DNA of 64,000 bases from Sphingopyxis sp. BE259 (GTDB lineage Bacteria > Pseudomonadota > Alphaproteobacteria > Sphingomonadales > Sphingomonadaceae). This document shows positions 1-7,382 of this stretch, piece by piece (the first letter of the stretch is position 1; every line of letters starts with the position of its first letter). The position numbers and the translations under genes are program-made. The DNA is taken from the NCBI RefSeq assembly GCF_031457495.1, contig NZ_JAVDWM010000001.1, positions 1,724,001-1,788,000 of the forward strand, read 5' to 3'. The notes under the pieces are model-generated. The model did no database searches. It worked only from the letters and a program-made list of their open reading frames with translations, and was not told where the DNA came from.

Positions 1-1238
1 CCGCCGTTGCTTTCATCATGCTGGTCGGATCGATGTTCGTTCCGGGCGGCAGCGGGCTTGGCGCTGGCACCGGCTGGACCGTTTACGCGCCGCTGTCGAC
101 CAGCGGGTCGGTCGGTCCGGCGGTGGACATGGCCATCTTCTCGCTCCACCTTGCGGGTGCGGCGTCGATTTTGGGCGCGATCAACTTCATCACCACCATC
201 TTCAACATGCGCGCACCGGGGATGACGATCCACAAGATGCCGCTGTTCGTGTGGTCGGTGCTGGTCACCGCCTTCCTGTTGCTGCTGGCGCTGCCGGTGC
301 TCGCCGCGGCGATTACCATGCTGCTGACCGACCGTAATTTCGGCACGACCTTTTACGATGCGGCAGGCGGCGGCGATCCCGTCCTCTACCAGCATCTGTT
401 CTGGTTCTTCGGCCACCCCGAAGTGTATATCATGATCCTGCCGGGCTTCGGCATCGTCAGCCAGATCATCTCGACCTTCAGCCGCAAGCCGGTGTTTGGC
501 TATCTCGGCATGGCCTATGCCATGGTCGCGATCGGCGTCGTCGGCTTTATCGTGTGGGCGCACCATATGTTCACCGTCGGTATGTCGGTGAACCTGAAGA
601 TGTACTTCACCGCGGCGACGATGGTCATCGCGGTTCCCACGGGCATCAAGATTTTCAGCTGGATCGCGACGATGTGGGGTGGGTCGATGAGCTTCAAGAC
701 CCCGATGGTCTGGTCGCTCGGCTTCATCTTCATGTTCACCGTCGGCGGCGTGACCGGCGTCGTGCTGGCCAATGGCGGCGTCGATACCAACCTGCACGAC
801 ACCTATTATGTCGTCGCCCACTTCCACTATGTGTTGTCGCTGGGCGCGGTGTTCTCGCTGTTCGCCGGGTTCTATTACTGGTTCCCGAAGATGTCGGGGC
901 GGATGTACAACGAGGTCCTGGGCCAGCTGCACTTCTGGATCTTCTTCATCGGCGTGAACGTCCTGTTCTTCCCGCAGCACTTCCTGGGTCAGCAGGGCAT
1001 GCCACGCCGTTATCCGGATTATCCCGATGCCTATGCGTTCTGGCACCTGATCTCCTCCTATGGCTATGTCATCATGGCGGTCGGCGTCCTGATCTTCTTC
1101 GTGAATATCCTGTGGTCGCTGGTCGCTGGCAAGAAAGCCGCCGACAATCCGTGGGGCGAAGGCGCGACGACGCTCGAATGGACACTGTCGAGCCCGCCGC
1201 CGTTCCACCAGTTCAACGAACTGCCGCGTATCGCCTGA
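1..1238 (+). CDS. ctaD: Cytochrome c oxidase subunit I, C-terminal part (5' end outside window)
   Basis: This is the heme-copper oxidase catalytic subunit of the aa3-type terminal oxidase in the inner membrane, reducing O2 and pumping protons. The reading frame is open at the window edge (first full codon at position 3), so the N-terminal third is missing. Visible landmarks are the CuB/Tyr motif [13 protein letters not shown] (about 412-450), the paired histidines in WAHHMF (about 556-573), the K-channel segment [14 protein letters not shown], and the heme a/a3 ligand stretch [10 protein letters not shown] (about 811-840). The chain has many hydrophobic helices and the hydrophilic tail normal for the family. 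It is followed by ctaB, ctaG and ctaE homologues, the usual alphaproteobacterial cta order. Identification is secure; only the start is unknown. Confidence 0.97.
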   Translation, partial: AVAFIMLVGSMFVPGGSGLGAGTGWTVYAPLSTSGSVGPAVDMAIFSLHLAGAASILGAINFITTIFNMRAPGMTIHKMPLFVWSVLVTAFLLLLALPVLAAAITMLLTDRNFGTTFYDAAGGGDPVLYQHLFWFFGHPEVYIMILPGFGIVSQIISTFSRKPVFGYLGMAYAMVAIGVVGFIVWAHHMFTVGMSVNLKMYFTAATMVIAVPTGIKIFSWIATMWGGSMSFKTPMVWSLGFIFMFTVGGVTGVVLANGGVDTNLHDTYYVVAHFHYVLSLGAVFSLFAGFYYWFPKMSGRMYNEVLGQLHFWIFFIGVNVLFFPQHFLGQQGMPRRYPDYPDAYAFWHLISSYGYVIMAVGVLIFFVNILWSLVAGKKAADNPWGEGATTLEWTLSSPPPFHQFNELPRIA

Positions 1239-1248
1239 TCGACGGTTT

Positions 1249-1271
1249 CCCCCGCTGCGGTGCAGCGGGGG
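1249..1271 (+). other. Hairpin between ctaD and ctaB
   Basis: CCCCGCTGC (1250-1258) and GCAGCGGGG (1262-1270) form a perfect 9-bp GC stem with a 3-nt loop, extendable by one pair. There is no T-run behind it, so it is more likely an mRNA-stability or attenuation hairpin in the cta transcript than a full terminator. The function is inferred. Confidence 0.55.
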
Positions 1272-1295
1272 GCCGCGTGACGGTCCGGAGTAAAC

Positions 1296-2207
1296 ATGGC
1301 GCAAAGCCTGACCCACGCTGACACGGCCCTGCCGGCCGACTGGCGCGACCTGTTTGCGCTGACCAAGCCGCGCGTCATGTCGCTGGTGGTGTTTACGGCG
1401 CTGTGCGGGTTGCTCGCGGCGCCGGTTCATGTTCCGCCCGTCCTTGCCTTTTCCTCGATCCTCGCGATCGCGCTGGGGGCCGGGGCATCGGGCGCGCTCA
1501 ACCAATGGTATGAGGCGGGGCTCGACGCAAAGATGAAGCGCACCGCCGGGCGCCCGCTGCCCGCGGGACGTCTCGACCCGCAGACGGCGCTGCAATTCGG
1601 CATCGGTCTTGCCGCCTTTTCGCTGTTCCTGATGCTGTTCGCGTCGAACTGGCAGGCGACGCTGCTGCTGGCGGTGTCAATCCTTTTCTATGTCTTTATC
1701 TACACAATGTGGCTGAAGCCGCGGACGCCGCAGAATATCGTCATTGGCGGCGCCGCAGGCGCGTTTCCGCCGCTGATCGGCTGGGTGGCGGCGACGGGCA
1801 GCATTGCACCGCTGCCGGTCATGCTGTTCCTGCTGATTTTCCTCTGGACCCCGCCGCATTTCTGGGCGCTCGCGCTGTTCGTGCGCTCGGACTATGCCGC
1901 CGCGGGCATCCCGATGATGCCAGTGGTCGCGGGCGAGAAATCGACGCGGCGCCAGATCCTGTTCTATGCGGTGATCATGGCGGCGGCGGCGATCGCGCCT
2001 TGGCCGCTCGGCTACGCCGGGGCGCTTTATGGCTGGACCGCGGTCATCCTGTCGGCGCTGTTCGTGGCGCTGTCGGTGCAGGTCGGCACGCGCACGACGG
2101 GCCAGGGCGATCTGATGCAGCCTGAAAAACGCCTGTTTGCCTATTCGATCGCCTATCTTTTCATCCTCTTCGGCGCGGTTGTCGCCGACCATTGGTGGCC
2201 CCTATGA
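1296..2207 (+). CDS. ctaB: Protoheme IX farnesyltransferase (heme O synthase)
   Basis: This UbiA-superfamily membrane enzyme transfers a farnesyl group to heme b, giving heme O, the first step to heme A for the oxidase. The 303-residue length is normal. The first aspartate-rich prenyltransferase motif is visible as [19 protein letters not shown] (about residues 68-86), and the second conserved region is [12 protein letters not shown] followed by [13 protein letters not shown]. Several transmembrane helices run through the chain. The stop codon overlaps the start of the next 49-codon ORF (ATGA at 2204-2207), so the genes are translationally coupled within the cta operon. Confidence 0.96.
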   Translation: MAQSLTHADTALPADWRDLFALTKPRVMSLVVFTALCGLLAAPVHVPPVLAFSSILAIALGAGASGALNQWYEAGLDAKMKRTAGRPLPAGRLDPQTALQFGIGLAAFSLFLMLFASNWQATLLLAVSILFYVFIYTMWLKPRTPQNIVIGGAAGAFPPLIGWVAATGSIAPLPVMLFLLIFLWTPPHFWALALFVRSDYAAAGIPMMPVVAGEKSTRRQILFYAVIMAAAAIAPWPLGYAGALYGWTAVILSALFVALSVQVGTRTTGQGDLMQPEKRLFAYSIAYLFILFGAVVADHWWPL

Positions 2208-2353
2208 CCGACGAACCGAAACTTGAGCCGTTCGATGAGGCCGAATATCGCCGTCGCCAGCGCAGCCGTGCCAATATGATGGCGTGGATGCTCGGCGGCC
2301 TGGCGATCCTGTTCTTCTTCATCACCATCGCAAAGATTCAGATTTTCGCATGA
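2204..2353 (+). CDS. Small single-span membrane protein between ctaB and ctaG
   Basis: This 49-residue ORF starts at the ATG overlapping the ctaB stop and itself overlaps the ctaG start (ATGA at 2350-2353). The first 24 residues are charged ([20 protein letters not shown]...) and are followed by one strong hydrophobic helix ([15 protein letters not shown]). Small proteins of this design at this position are known in alphaproteobacterial cta operons and are thought to help oxidase assembly; no enzymatic motif is present. The overlaps at both ends are good evidence that it is translated. Its exact role is unknown. Confidence 0.8.
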   Translation: MTDEPKLEPFDEAEYRRRQRSRANMMAWMLGGLAILFFFITIAKIQIFA

Positions 2354-2910
2354 TCGCGCAACTGTCTCCCAAGGCTCGCACGGCCAGTCTGGCATCGCTG
2401 CTGGCGCTGGCGATGGTTGGCCTGGGTTTTGCGGCTGTGCCGCTCTACGATCTGTTCTGCCGCGTGACAGGCTTTGGCGGCACGACGCAGCGGTATGATC
2501 CGGTCGCTGCGGCGGCCGATCCGGTGATCTTGTCCAAAACGATCTCGGTTCGCTTCGACGCCAATGTGTCGCCCGGGTTGCCGTGGAAATTCTATCCCGA
2601 GCATCCGACCGACACCGTCAGCATCGGCGCGCGCGACATGGCGATCTTTATCGCCGAGAATAATTCGGCCAAGCCGGTGGTCGGCACCGCGGGGTTCAAC
2701 GTCACGCCGACGCAGGCGGGCAAATATTTCACCAAGATCCAATGCTTCTGCTTCACCGAACAGCGGCTGGAGCCGGGGCAGCAGATGCGGATGCCGGTGC
2801 TGTTCTTCGTCGATCCCAAGATCATGGACGATCCCGATGCGCGCGACATCCAGGAAATCACCCTCAGCTACACCTTTCACCCTGTAGACGAGGGTAAAAA
2901 GCCAAGCTAA
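2350..2910 (+). CDS. ctaG: Cytochrome c oxidase assembly protein CtaG/Cox11
   Basis: This membrane-anchored, periplasm-facing copper chaperone delivers Cu to the CuB centre of subunit I. The chain is 186 residues from the ATG at 2350, chosen because it overlaps the preceding small ORF; a frame extension to 2284 exists but would bury that ORF. It has one N-terminal helix (ASLLALAMVGLGFAAVPLYDLFC) with the conserved YDLFC cysteine, and the copper-binding CFCF motif sits in KIQCFCFTEQRL, followed by MRMPVLFFVDP. Length and motif order are typical of Cox11. It lies directly upstream of subunit III. Confidence 0.95.
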   Translation: MIAQLSPKARTASLASLLALAMVGLGFAAVPLYDLFCRVTGFGGTTQRYDPVAAAADPVILSKTISVRFDANVSPGLPWKFYPEHPTDTVSIGARDMAIFIAENNSAKPVVGTAGFNVTPTQAGKYFTKIQCFCFTEQRLEPGQQMRMPVLFFVDPKIMDDPDARDIQEITLSYTFHPVDEGKKPS

Positions 2911-2990
2911 GGCCGCGATCAAGAGTCTAACAAGACCGGCGGGCGATGGGGAATCGCGATGCCGGGACTGCCAAAAACGGGAAACACGCC

Positions 2991-3866
2991 ATGTCCGGTG
3001 CGAAACATCATGACTACCACCTCGTAAACCCCAGCGTCTGGCCGCTTATCGGTTCGGTCGCGGCGCTCGTGATGTTCTTCGGGCTCGTCATGTTCATGCA
3101 CGAGGATCATTTCGGCGGCATCGGCAAATGGGTGCTTGGCCTGGGCTTCATGGGCGTGATCGCGACCTTCTTCAGCTGGTGGTCGGACGTCATCAACGAA
3201 GCGCATGCCGGCGACCATACCCCGGTCGTTCAGTTGCACCTGCGTTACGGGATGATCCTGTTCATCGCGTCGGAGGTGATGTTCTTCGTCGGCTGGTTCT
3301 GGGCGTGGTTCGACTTCTCGTTGTTCCCGGTGCCGATCGAATATGCCGAGGGCGCGGTCACGTCGCTGTTCGGCCAGGACGGCGCTTCGGCGATCACCAT
3401 GTGGCCGCCGAAGGGCATCGAAGTCATCGATCCCTTCTCGCTGCCGCTGCTCAACACGCTGATCTTGCTGTGCTCGGGCACCACGATTACCTGGGCGCAC
3501 CACGCGCTGATCCATGGCGATCGCGACGGGCTGAAGAAAGGCCTGTGGGCGACGATCATCCTGGGCGCGATCTTCTCGATGATCCAGGCGTATGAATATA
3601 TGCACGCGCCGTGGGGCTTCGGGCAAAGCAATTACAGCTCGGCGTTTTACATGGCGACCGGCTTCCACGGTTTCCACGTGCTGGTCGGCACGATCTTTCT
3701 GATCGTCTGCCTCGTCCGCACCTATAAGGGCCACTTTACCCCCAAGCAGCATTTCGGTTTCGAAGCTGCCGCCTGGTATTGGCATTTTGTCGACGTGGTG
3801 TGGCTGTTCCTGTTCATCATCGTCTATGTCTGGGGCGGCTGGGGCGCGCCGGTCGCCGCGCACTAA
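2991..3866 (+). CDS. ctaE: Cytochrome c oxidase subunit III
   Basis: This is the core membrane subunit III of the aa3 oxidase, which stabilises subunit I and proton uptake. It has 291 residues from ATG 2991; the upstream in-frame ATG at 2946 would add 15 poorly conserved residues, so 2991 (MSGAKHHDYHLVNPS) is preferred. The family hallmarks are the N-terminal HxYHLV-type start, WWSDVINEAHAGDHT, EVMFFVGWFWAWF, the HALIHGDR loop, ATGFHGFHVLVG, and the C-terminal WYWHFVDVVWLFLF. Seven hydrophobic helices are evident. A DUF983 gene begins one base after its stop. Confidence 0.96.
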   Translation: MSGAKHHDYHLVNPSVWPLIGSVAALVMFFGLVMFMHEDHFGGIGKWVLGLGFMGVIATFFSWWSDVINEAHAGDHTPVVQLHLRYGMILFIASEVMFFVGWFWAWFDFSLFPVPIEYAEGAVTSLFGQDGASAITMWPPKGIEVIDPFSLPLLNTLILLCSGTTITWAHHALIHGDRDGLKKGLWATIILGAIFSMIQAYEYMHAPWGFGQSNYSSAFYMATGFHGFHVLVGTIFLIVCLVRTYKGHFTPKQHFGFEAAAWYWHFVDVVWLFLFIIVYVWGGWGAPVAAH

Positions 3867-3867
3867 G

Positions 3868-4263
3868 TTGCCGGACGACGCCGTAATATCAAAGGGGCAG
3901 CCGCCGGTCTGGCGTGCTGCCCTTTTTGGCCTCTGCCCCGAATGCGGCGCCAAGACGTTGTTTGACGGGCCGGTGAAGTTTCAGGCGCACTGCCGCGCCT
4001 GCGGGCTCGACTATGGCCGCTACAATGTCGGTGACGGTCCGGCGGCGTTCCTGACCCTGATCATCGGCGCTTTGCTGGTCGTGCTGGCGTTGTCGCTCGA
4101 TGCCGCGATCCAGCCGCCGCTGTGGGTGCACGTCCTGCTGTGGGTGCCGCTGACTGCCGCGGCGGTGGTTTACGGCCTGCGCGTGGCCAAAGGCGCACTG
4201 CTGGCGAGCGAGCATCAGCGACAGGCAGCCGAGGGGCGGCAAGTGGATGAACCGCATGACTGA
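3868..4263 (+). CDS. DUF983 zinc-ribbon membrane protein
   Basis: This is a 131-residue member of the DUF983 family commonly found between coxIII and SURF1 in alphaproteobacteria. Its N-terminal zinc ribbon has two CxxC pairs (CPECG and CRACG, about residues 25-50), followed by two transmembrane helices (LTLIIGALLVVLALSL and VLLWVPLTAAAVVYGL). No ATG is available after the ctaE stop, so the TTG at 3868 is taken as the start; an ATG at 3787 in frame would overlap ctaE by 80 bases. Context suggests a role in oxidase biogenesis, but the biochemical function is not established. Its 3' end overlaps the SURF1 gene. Confidence 0.85.
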   Translation: MPDDAVISKGQPPVWRAALFGLCPECGAKTLFDGPVKFQAHCRACGLDYGRYNVGDGPAAFLTLIIGALLVVLALSLDAAIQPPLWVHVLLWVPLTAAAVVYGLRVAKGALLASEHQRQAAEGRQVDEPHD

Positions 4264-4900
4264 GACCGTGGCACCCCCGGCGCGGCGCTGGCCGCTGATT
4301 CCGACGATCGTCGTGCTGATCGCGGTCGCGGTGATGATCGCGCTCGGCATCTGGCAGTTGCAGCGCAAAGCCGACAAGGAAGCCTTGATCGCGCTGTATC
4401 AGCGCAACACCGCGATGTCGGCGCTGGTCACCTATCCCGAACTGCCGCCGGTCGCCGATAATATCCTGTATCGCAAGAGTAGCGTCGTCTGTCTTGAGCC
4501 GGTGCGCTGGGATCCGCGCAGCGGCACCGACCAAAAGGGCCGCACCGGGTTTCGGATGATCGCCGATTGCCGCACCGGAGCCGAGGGGCCGGGGGTGCTG
4601 GTCGACGTCGGCATCGGCGATGATTTTACGCCGCCGAAATGGACCGGCGGGATCGTGCAGGGGACGATCGTTCCCGGCCCCGAGCAGCCCACCGTGATGG
4701 AGCGCATGATCGGTAAGGCAACGCCCGCGCGGGCGATGCTGATCGCCGACACGCCCGCCGCCGGTCTGCGCGCGAGCGCGGTGCCGTCGGCCGACGATAC
4801 GCCGAACAATCATCTGGCCTATGCGGGGCAATGGTTCCTATTCGCCGCGGCGGCGCTGCTCATCTATATTCTGGCTGTCCGTCGCCGCTTGCGGCCTTGA
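4247..4900 (+). CDS. SURF1 family cytochrome oxidase biogenesis protein
   Basis: This inner-membrane assembly factor assists heme a insertion into subunit I. It has 217 residues with the diagnostic two-helix architecture: an N-terminal helix (LIPTIVVLIAVAVMIALGIWQLQRK, with the conserved GxWQ) and a C-terminal helix (WFLFAAAALLIYILAVRRR) enclosing a soluble periplasmic domain. The conserved region before the second helix, NHLAYAGQWF, matches the family NxLxYAxxW signature. The start at 4247 has a GAGGGG ribosome-binding site 10 bases upstream and overlaps the DUF983 stop; 4256 is the alternative. It closes the cta assembly genes ahead of thrC. Confidence 0.93.
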   Translation: MNRMTETVAPPARRWPLIPTIVVLIAVAVMIALGIWQLQRKADKEALIALYQRNTAMSALVTYPELPPVADNILYRKSSVVCLEPVRWDPRSGTDQKGRTGFRMIADCRTGAEGPGVLVDVGIGDDFTPPKWTGGIVQGTIVPGPEQPTVMERMIGKATPARAMLIADTPAAGLRASAVPSADDTPNNHLAYAGQWFLFAAAALLIYILAVRRRLRP

Positions 4901-4927
4901 GCCCACGCCGCTAGGCGCTTTGGCGTC

Positions 4928-6325
4928 ATGGACTATATCAGCACCCGCGGCGCTGCGCCGACCCTCGACTTTCGTGCCGCCACCCTCGCGGGGCTGGCCA
5001 GCGACGGCGGCCTCTATCTGCCTGCGCATTGGCCGCAGATGGCGGAGGGCGACATTCGGGCGCTGGCGGGCCTCGACTATGCCGAAACCGCGGTTCGCGT
5101 CATGCGGCCGTTTGTTGCAGGGGTTTTGAGCGAAGAAGAACTGCGCGACCTCTGCCGCGCCGCTTATGGCAGTTTCAGCCATGATGCAGTGACGCCGCTG
5201 GTCCAGCTTGATCATCGCCACTGGCTGCTCGAACTGTTTCACGGTCCGACGCTGGCGTTCAAGGACGTTGCGCTGCAATTGCTGGGGCAGCTGTTCGAGA
5301 AATTCCTCAGCGGCGGCGACACCGACATCACCATCGTCGGCGCGACATCGGGCGACACCGGATCGGCAGCGATCGAGGCGGTCGCAGGGCGTGAGCATAT
5401 CCAGATCTTCATGCTCCACCCCGAAGGCCGGGTCAGCGACGTTCAGCGGCGGCAGATGACGACGGTGCTGGCGCCCAACGTCCATAATATCGCGATCGAC
5501 GGCAGCTTCGACGACGCGCAGGCGATGGTGAAGCGACTGTTCGGCGACGCAGAGGCGCGTGGGCAGATCAACCTGTCGGCGGTGAACAGCATCAACTGGG
5601 CCCGGCTGATGGCGCAGGTCGTCTATTATTTTTACGCCGCCGTCCGCCTTGGCGGCCCCGACCGCCCGATTGCGTTCAGCGTGCCGACGGGCAATTTCGG
5701 CGACGTGTTCGCGGGCTATGTCGCGGCGCAGATGGGGTTGCCGATCGCGCGGCTGGTCGTCGCGACCAACGTCAACGACATCCTGCACCGTGCGCTGACC
5801 AACGGCGACTATAGCGCGGGCACGGTCACGCCGACCGCGACCCCCAGCATGGACATCCAGGTCAGCAGCAATTTCGAGCGGCTGTTGTTCGACCTGTCGG
5901 GCCGCGACGGCGCCGCGATCGCAGGCATGATGGGCGAGTTCGATCGTAGCCGCACGATGACCATCCCCGCCGACATGCTGGCGAGCGCGCGCGGGCTGTT
6001 TTCGAGCGCGAGCATCGACGGCGACGCGATGGCGCTCGCCCTGCGCTGGGCACAGGAAAAGGGCGGCCAGATCGTCGACCCGCACAGTGCCGTGGGATTG
6101 GCAGCGGCGCGCGCCTTGGAAATCGACGCCGACATCCCCGTGGTCACACTCGCAACCGCCCATCCGGCCAAGTTCCGCGAAGCGGTCGAGCGCGCGACGG
6201 GGGTGCGGCCGCCGCTGCCGGCGCGGCTCGGCAATCTGTTCGACCGCGAGGAACGTTATGCGCGCTTGCCGGGCGATTATGACGCGGTGAAGGCCTTTGT
6301 GCTCGCGGAAACCGCGCGTGGCTGA
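4928..6325 (+). CDS. thrC: Threonine synthase
   Basis: This PLP enzyme converts O-phospho-L-homoserine to L-threonine in the cytosol. The length (465 residues) and the N terminus (MDYISTRGAAPTLDFRAATLAGLASDGGLYLP) are typical of bacterial ThrC. The PLP lysine lies in HGPTLAFKDVALQLLG, the phosphate-binding region is GATSGDTGSAAIEA, and the conserved VNSINWARLMAQVVYYF and VPTGNFGDVFAGY segments follow. Its last bases overlap the GTG start of the downstream methyltransferase. Placement after SURF1 is frequent in Sphingomonadales. Confidence 0.96.
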   Translation: MDYISTRGAAPTLDFRAATLAGLASDGGLYLPAHWPQMAEGDIRALAGLDYAETAVRVMRPFVAGVLSEEELRDLCRAAYGSFSHDAVTPLVQLDHRHWLLELFHGPTLAFKDVALQLLGQLFEKFLSGGDTDITIVGATSGDTGSAAIEAVAGREHIQIFMLHPEGRVSDVQRRQMTTVLAPNVHNIAIDGSFDDAQAMVKRLFGDAEARGQINLSAVNSINWARLMAQVVYYFYAAVRLGGPDRPIAFSVPTGNFGDVFAGYVAAQMGLPIARLVVATNVNDILHRALTNGDYSAGTVTPTATPSMDIQVSSNFERLLFDLSGRDGAAIAGMMGEFDRSRTMTIPADMLASARGLFSSASIDGDAMALALRWAQEKGGQIVDPHSAVGLAAARALEIDADIPVVTLATAHPAKFREAVERATGVRPPLPARLGNLFDREERYARLPGDYDAVKAFVLAETARG

Positions 6326-7208
6326 GCTGCTGCCGCTGGTCACGCTGATTGGTGAGGCGTGGGACGATTATGGGCTGGTCGATAGCGGGGGCGGCCGCAA
6401 GCTCGAACGCTATGGCCGGTTCCGCTTCATCCGCCCCGAACCGCAGGCGATGTGGGCGCCCGCGCTGCCCGCCAGCGAATGGGAAGCCGCCGATGGCGAG
6501 TTCATCCCCGCGTCGGACGACGATGGCGGCGGGCGCTGGTATTATAACAAGCCGGTTCCGGCCGAAGGCTGGCCGTTGGCGTGGCGCGAGACGCGCTTTA
6601 CCGCGCAATGCACTCCGTTTCGTCATCTGGCCTTTTTTCCTGACATGGCGCCGGTGTGGGACTGGCTGCGCGCACAGGTGGCCGATAAGCACGACCCGGC
6701 GTTTCTGAACCTGTTCGGCTATACCGGGGTCGGCAGCCAGGCGCTCGCCGCTGCGGGGGCGTCGGTGACCCATGTCGATGCATCGAAGAAATCGGTTGGG
6801 CAGGCGCGGGAGAATGCCGCGCTCGCGGGCATGGCCGACAAGCCGGTGCGCTGGATCCTCGACGATGCGGGCAAGTTCACCGCGCGCGAGGTGCGGCGCG
6901 AGAAACGCTATGACGCGATCCTGCTCGATCCGCCCAAATTCGGCCGCGGCCCGACCGGCGAACGCTGGCAGTTGGAGGAGGGGCTGGCGCCGTTGCTGAC
7001 CGATTGTCGCCAACTGCTCGACGCCGACAGCCGCGCGCTGTTCCTGACTGTCTATGCCGTGCGCATGTCGGCGCTGGCGATTGGCGAATTGCTGGCACAA
7101 TTGTTTGCCGATCTGCCGGGCAAAGTGGAATGCGGCGAACTGGCGGTGCGCGAAGAGGCGCGGGGATTATTGCTGCCGACGGCGATTTTCGCCCGCTGGA
7201 GCCGCTGA
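6318..7208 (+). CDS. Class I SAM-dependent methyltransferase, RlmI/RlmK-like
   Basis: This is a probable RNA (23S rRNA) cytosine/guanine methyltransferase of the RlmI/RlmK C-terminal type. The GTG at 6318 overlapping the thrC stop gives 296 residues (MAELLPLVTLIGEAWDDYGL); upstream in-frame codons lie inside thrC. The SAM-binding motif I is FLNLFGYTGVGSQALAAAG, motif II ends in THVDAS, and the catalytic DPPKFGRGPTGERW motif (about residues 205-220) is the hallmark of this family. There is no N-terminal PUA domain as in E. coli RlmI, so the exact target base is uncertain. The tight overlap implies co-expression with thrC. Confidence 0.85.
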   Translation: MAELLPLVTLIGEAWDDYGLVDSGGGRKLERYGRFRFIRPEPQAMWAPALPASEWEAADGEFIPASDDDGGGRWYYNKPVPAEGWPLAWRETRFTAQCTPFRHLAFFPDMAPVWDWLRAQVADKHDPAFLNLFGYTGVGSQALAAAGASVTHVDASKKSVGQARENAALAGMADKPVRWILDDAGKFTAREVRREKRYDAILLDPPKFGRGPTGERWQLEEGLAPLLTDCRQLLDADSRALFLTVYAVRMSALAIGELLAQLFADLPGKVECGELAVREEARGLLLPTAIFARWSR

Positions 7209-7293
7209 CGGGTTTCCGCCGGAAGGCATTTGCTGCATACGTTTGCTGCTCCGAAATCTGCAACATTGTGAGCGAAACGCCACAGTCGATGCG

Positions 7294-7332
7294 TTGACAA
7301 TGAGAACGTTCCCATTTAGATAACGTTCACAT
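7294..7332 (+). promoter_or_regulatory. Promoter with two LacI-type operator sites upstream of the TonB receptor
   Basis: A perfect -35 box TTGACA lies at 7294-7299, with a weak -10 (TAGATA, 7317-7322) at 17-bp spacing. Two operator-like elements with an AACGTT core sit on it: TGAGAACGTTCCCA (7301-7314) between the boxes and GATAACGTTCACAT (7319-7332) over the -10. The second is identical over 14 bp to 18531-18544 before the GH3 gene. The AACGTT-centred form fits LacI-family operators, and a LacI gene lies within the locus (16225). Repression by that protein is inferred. Confidence 0.7.
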
Positions 7333-7382
7333 TGAGGAAATGCCGCCAGTAAAAGAGCGGTGAATTTTGGGGAGAATAAGGG

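Noticed and set aside
554..1321. Overlapping +2 frame inside ctaD
   Set aside because: Composition is Arg-rich and lies on top of the conserved oxidase sequence; no independent evidence.
4838..6343. A 501-codon open frame on the minus strand opposite thrC
   Set aside because: It is a shadow of a well-conserved gene in GC-rich DNA; its translation is rich in Arg/His/Asp with no family motif and no ribosome-binding site.
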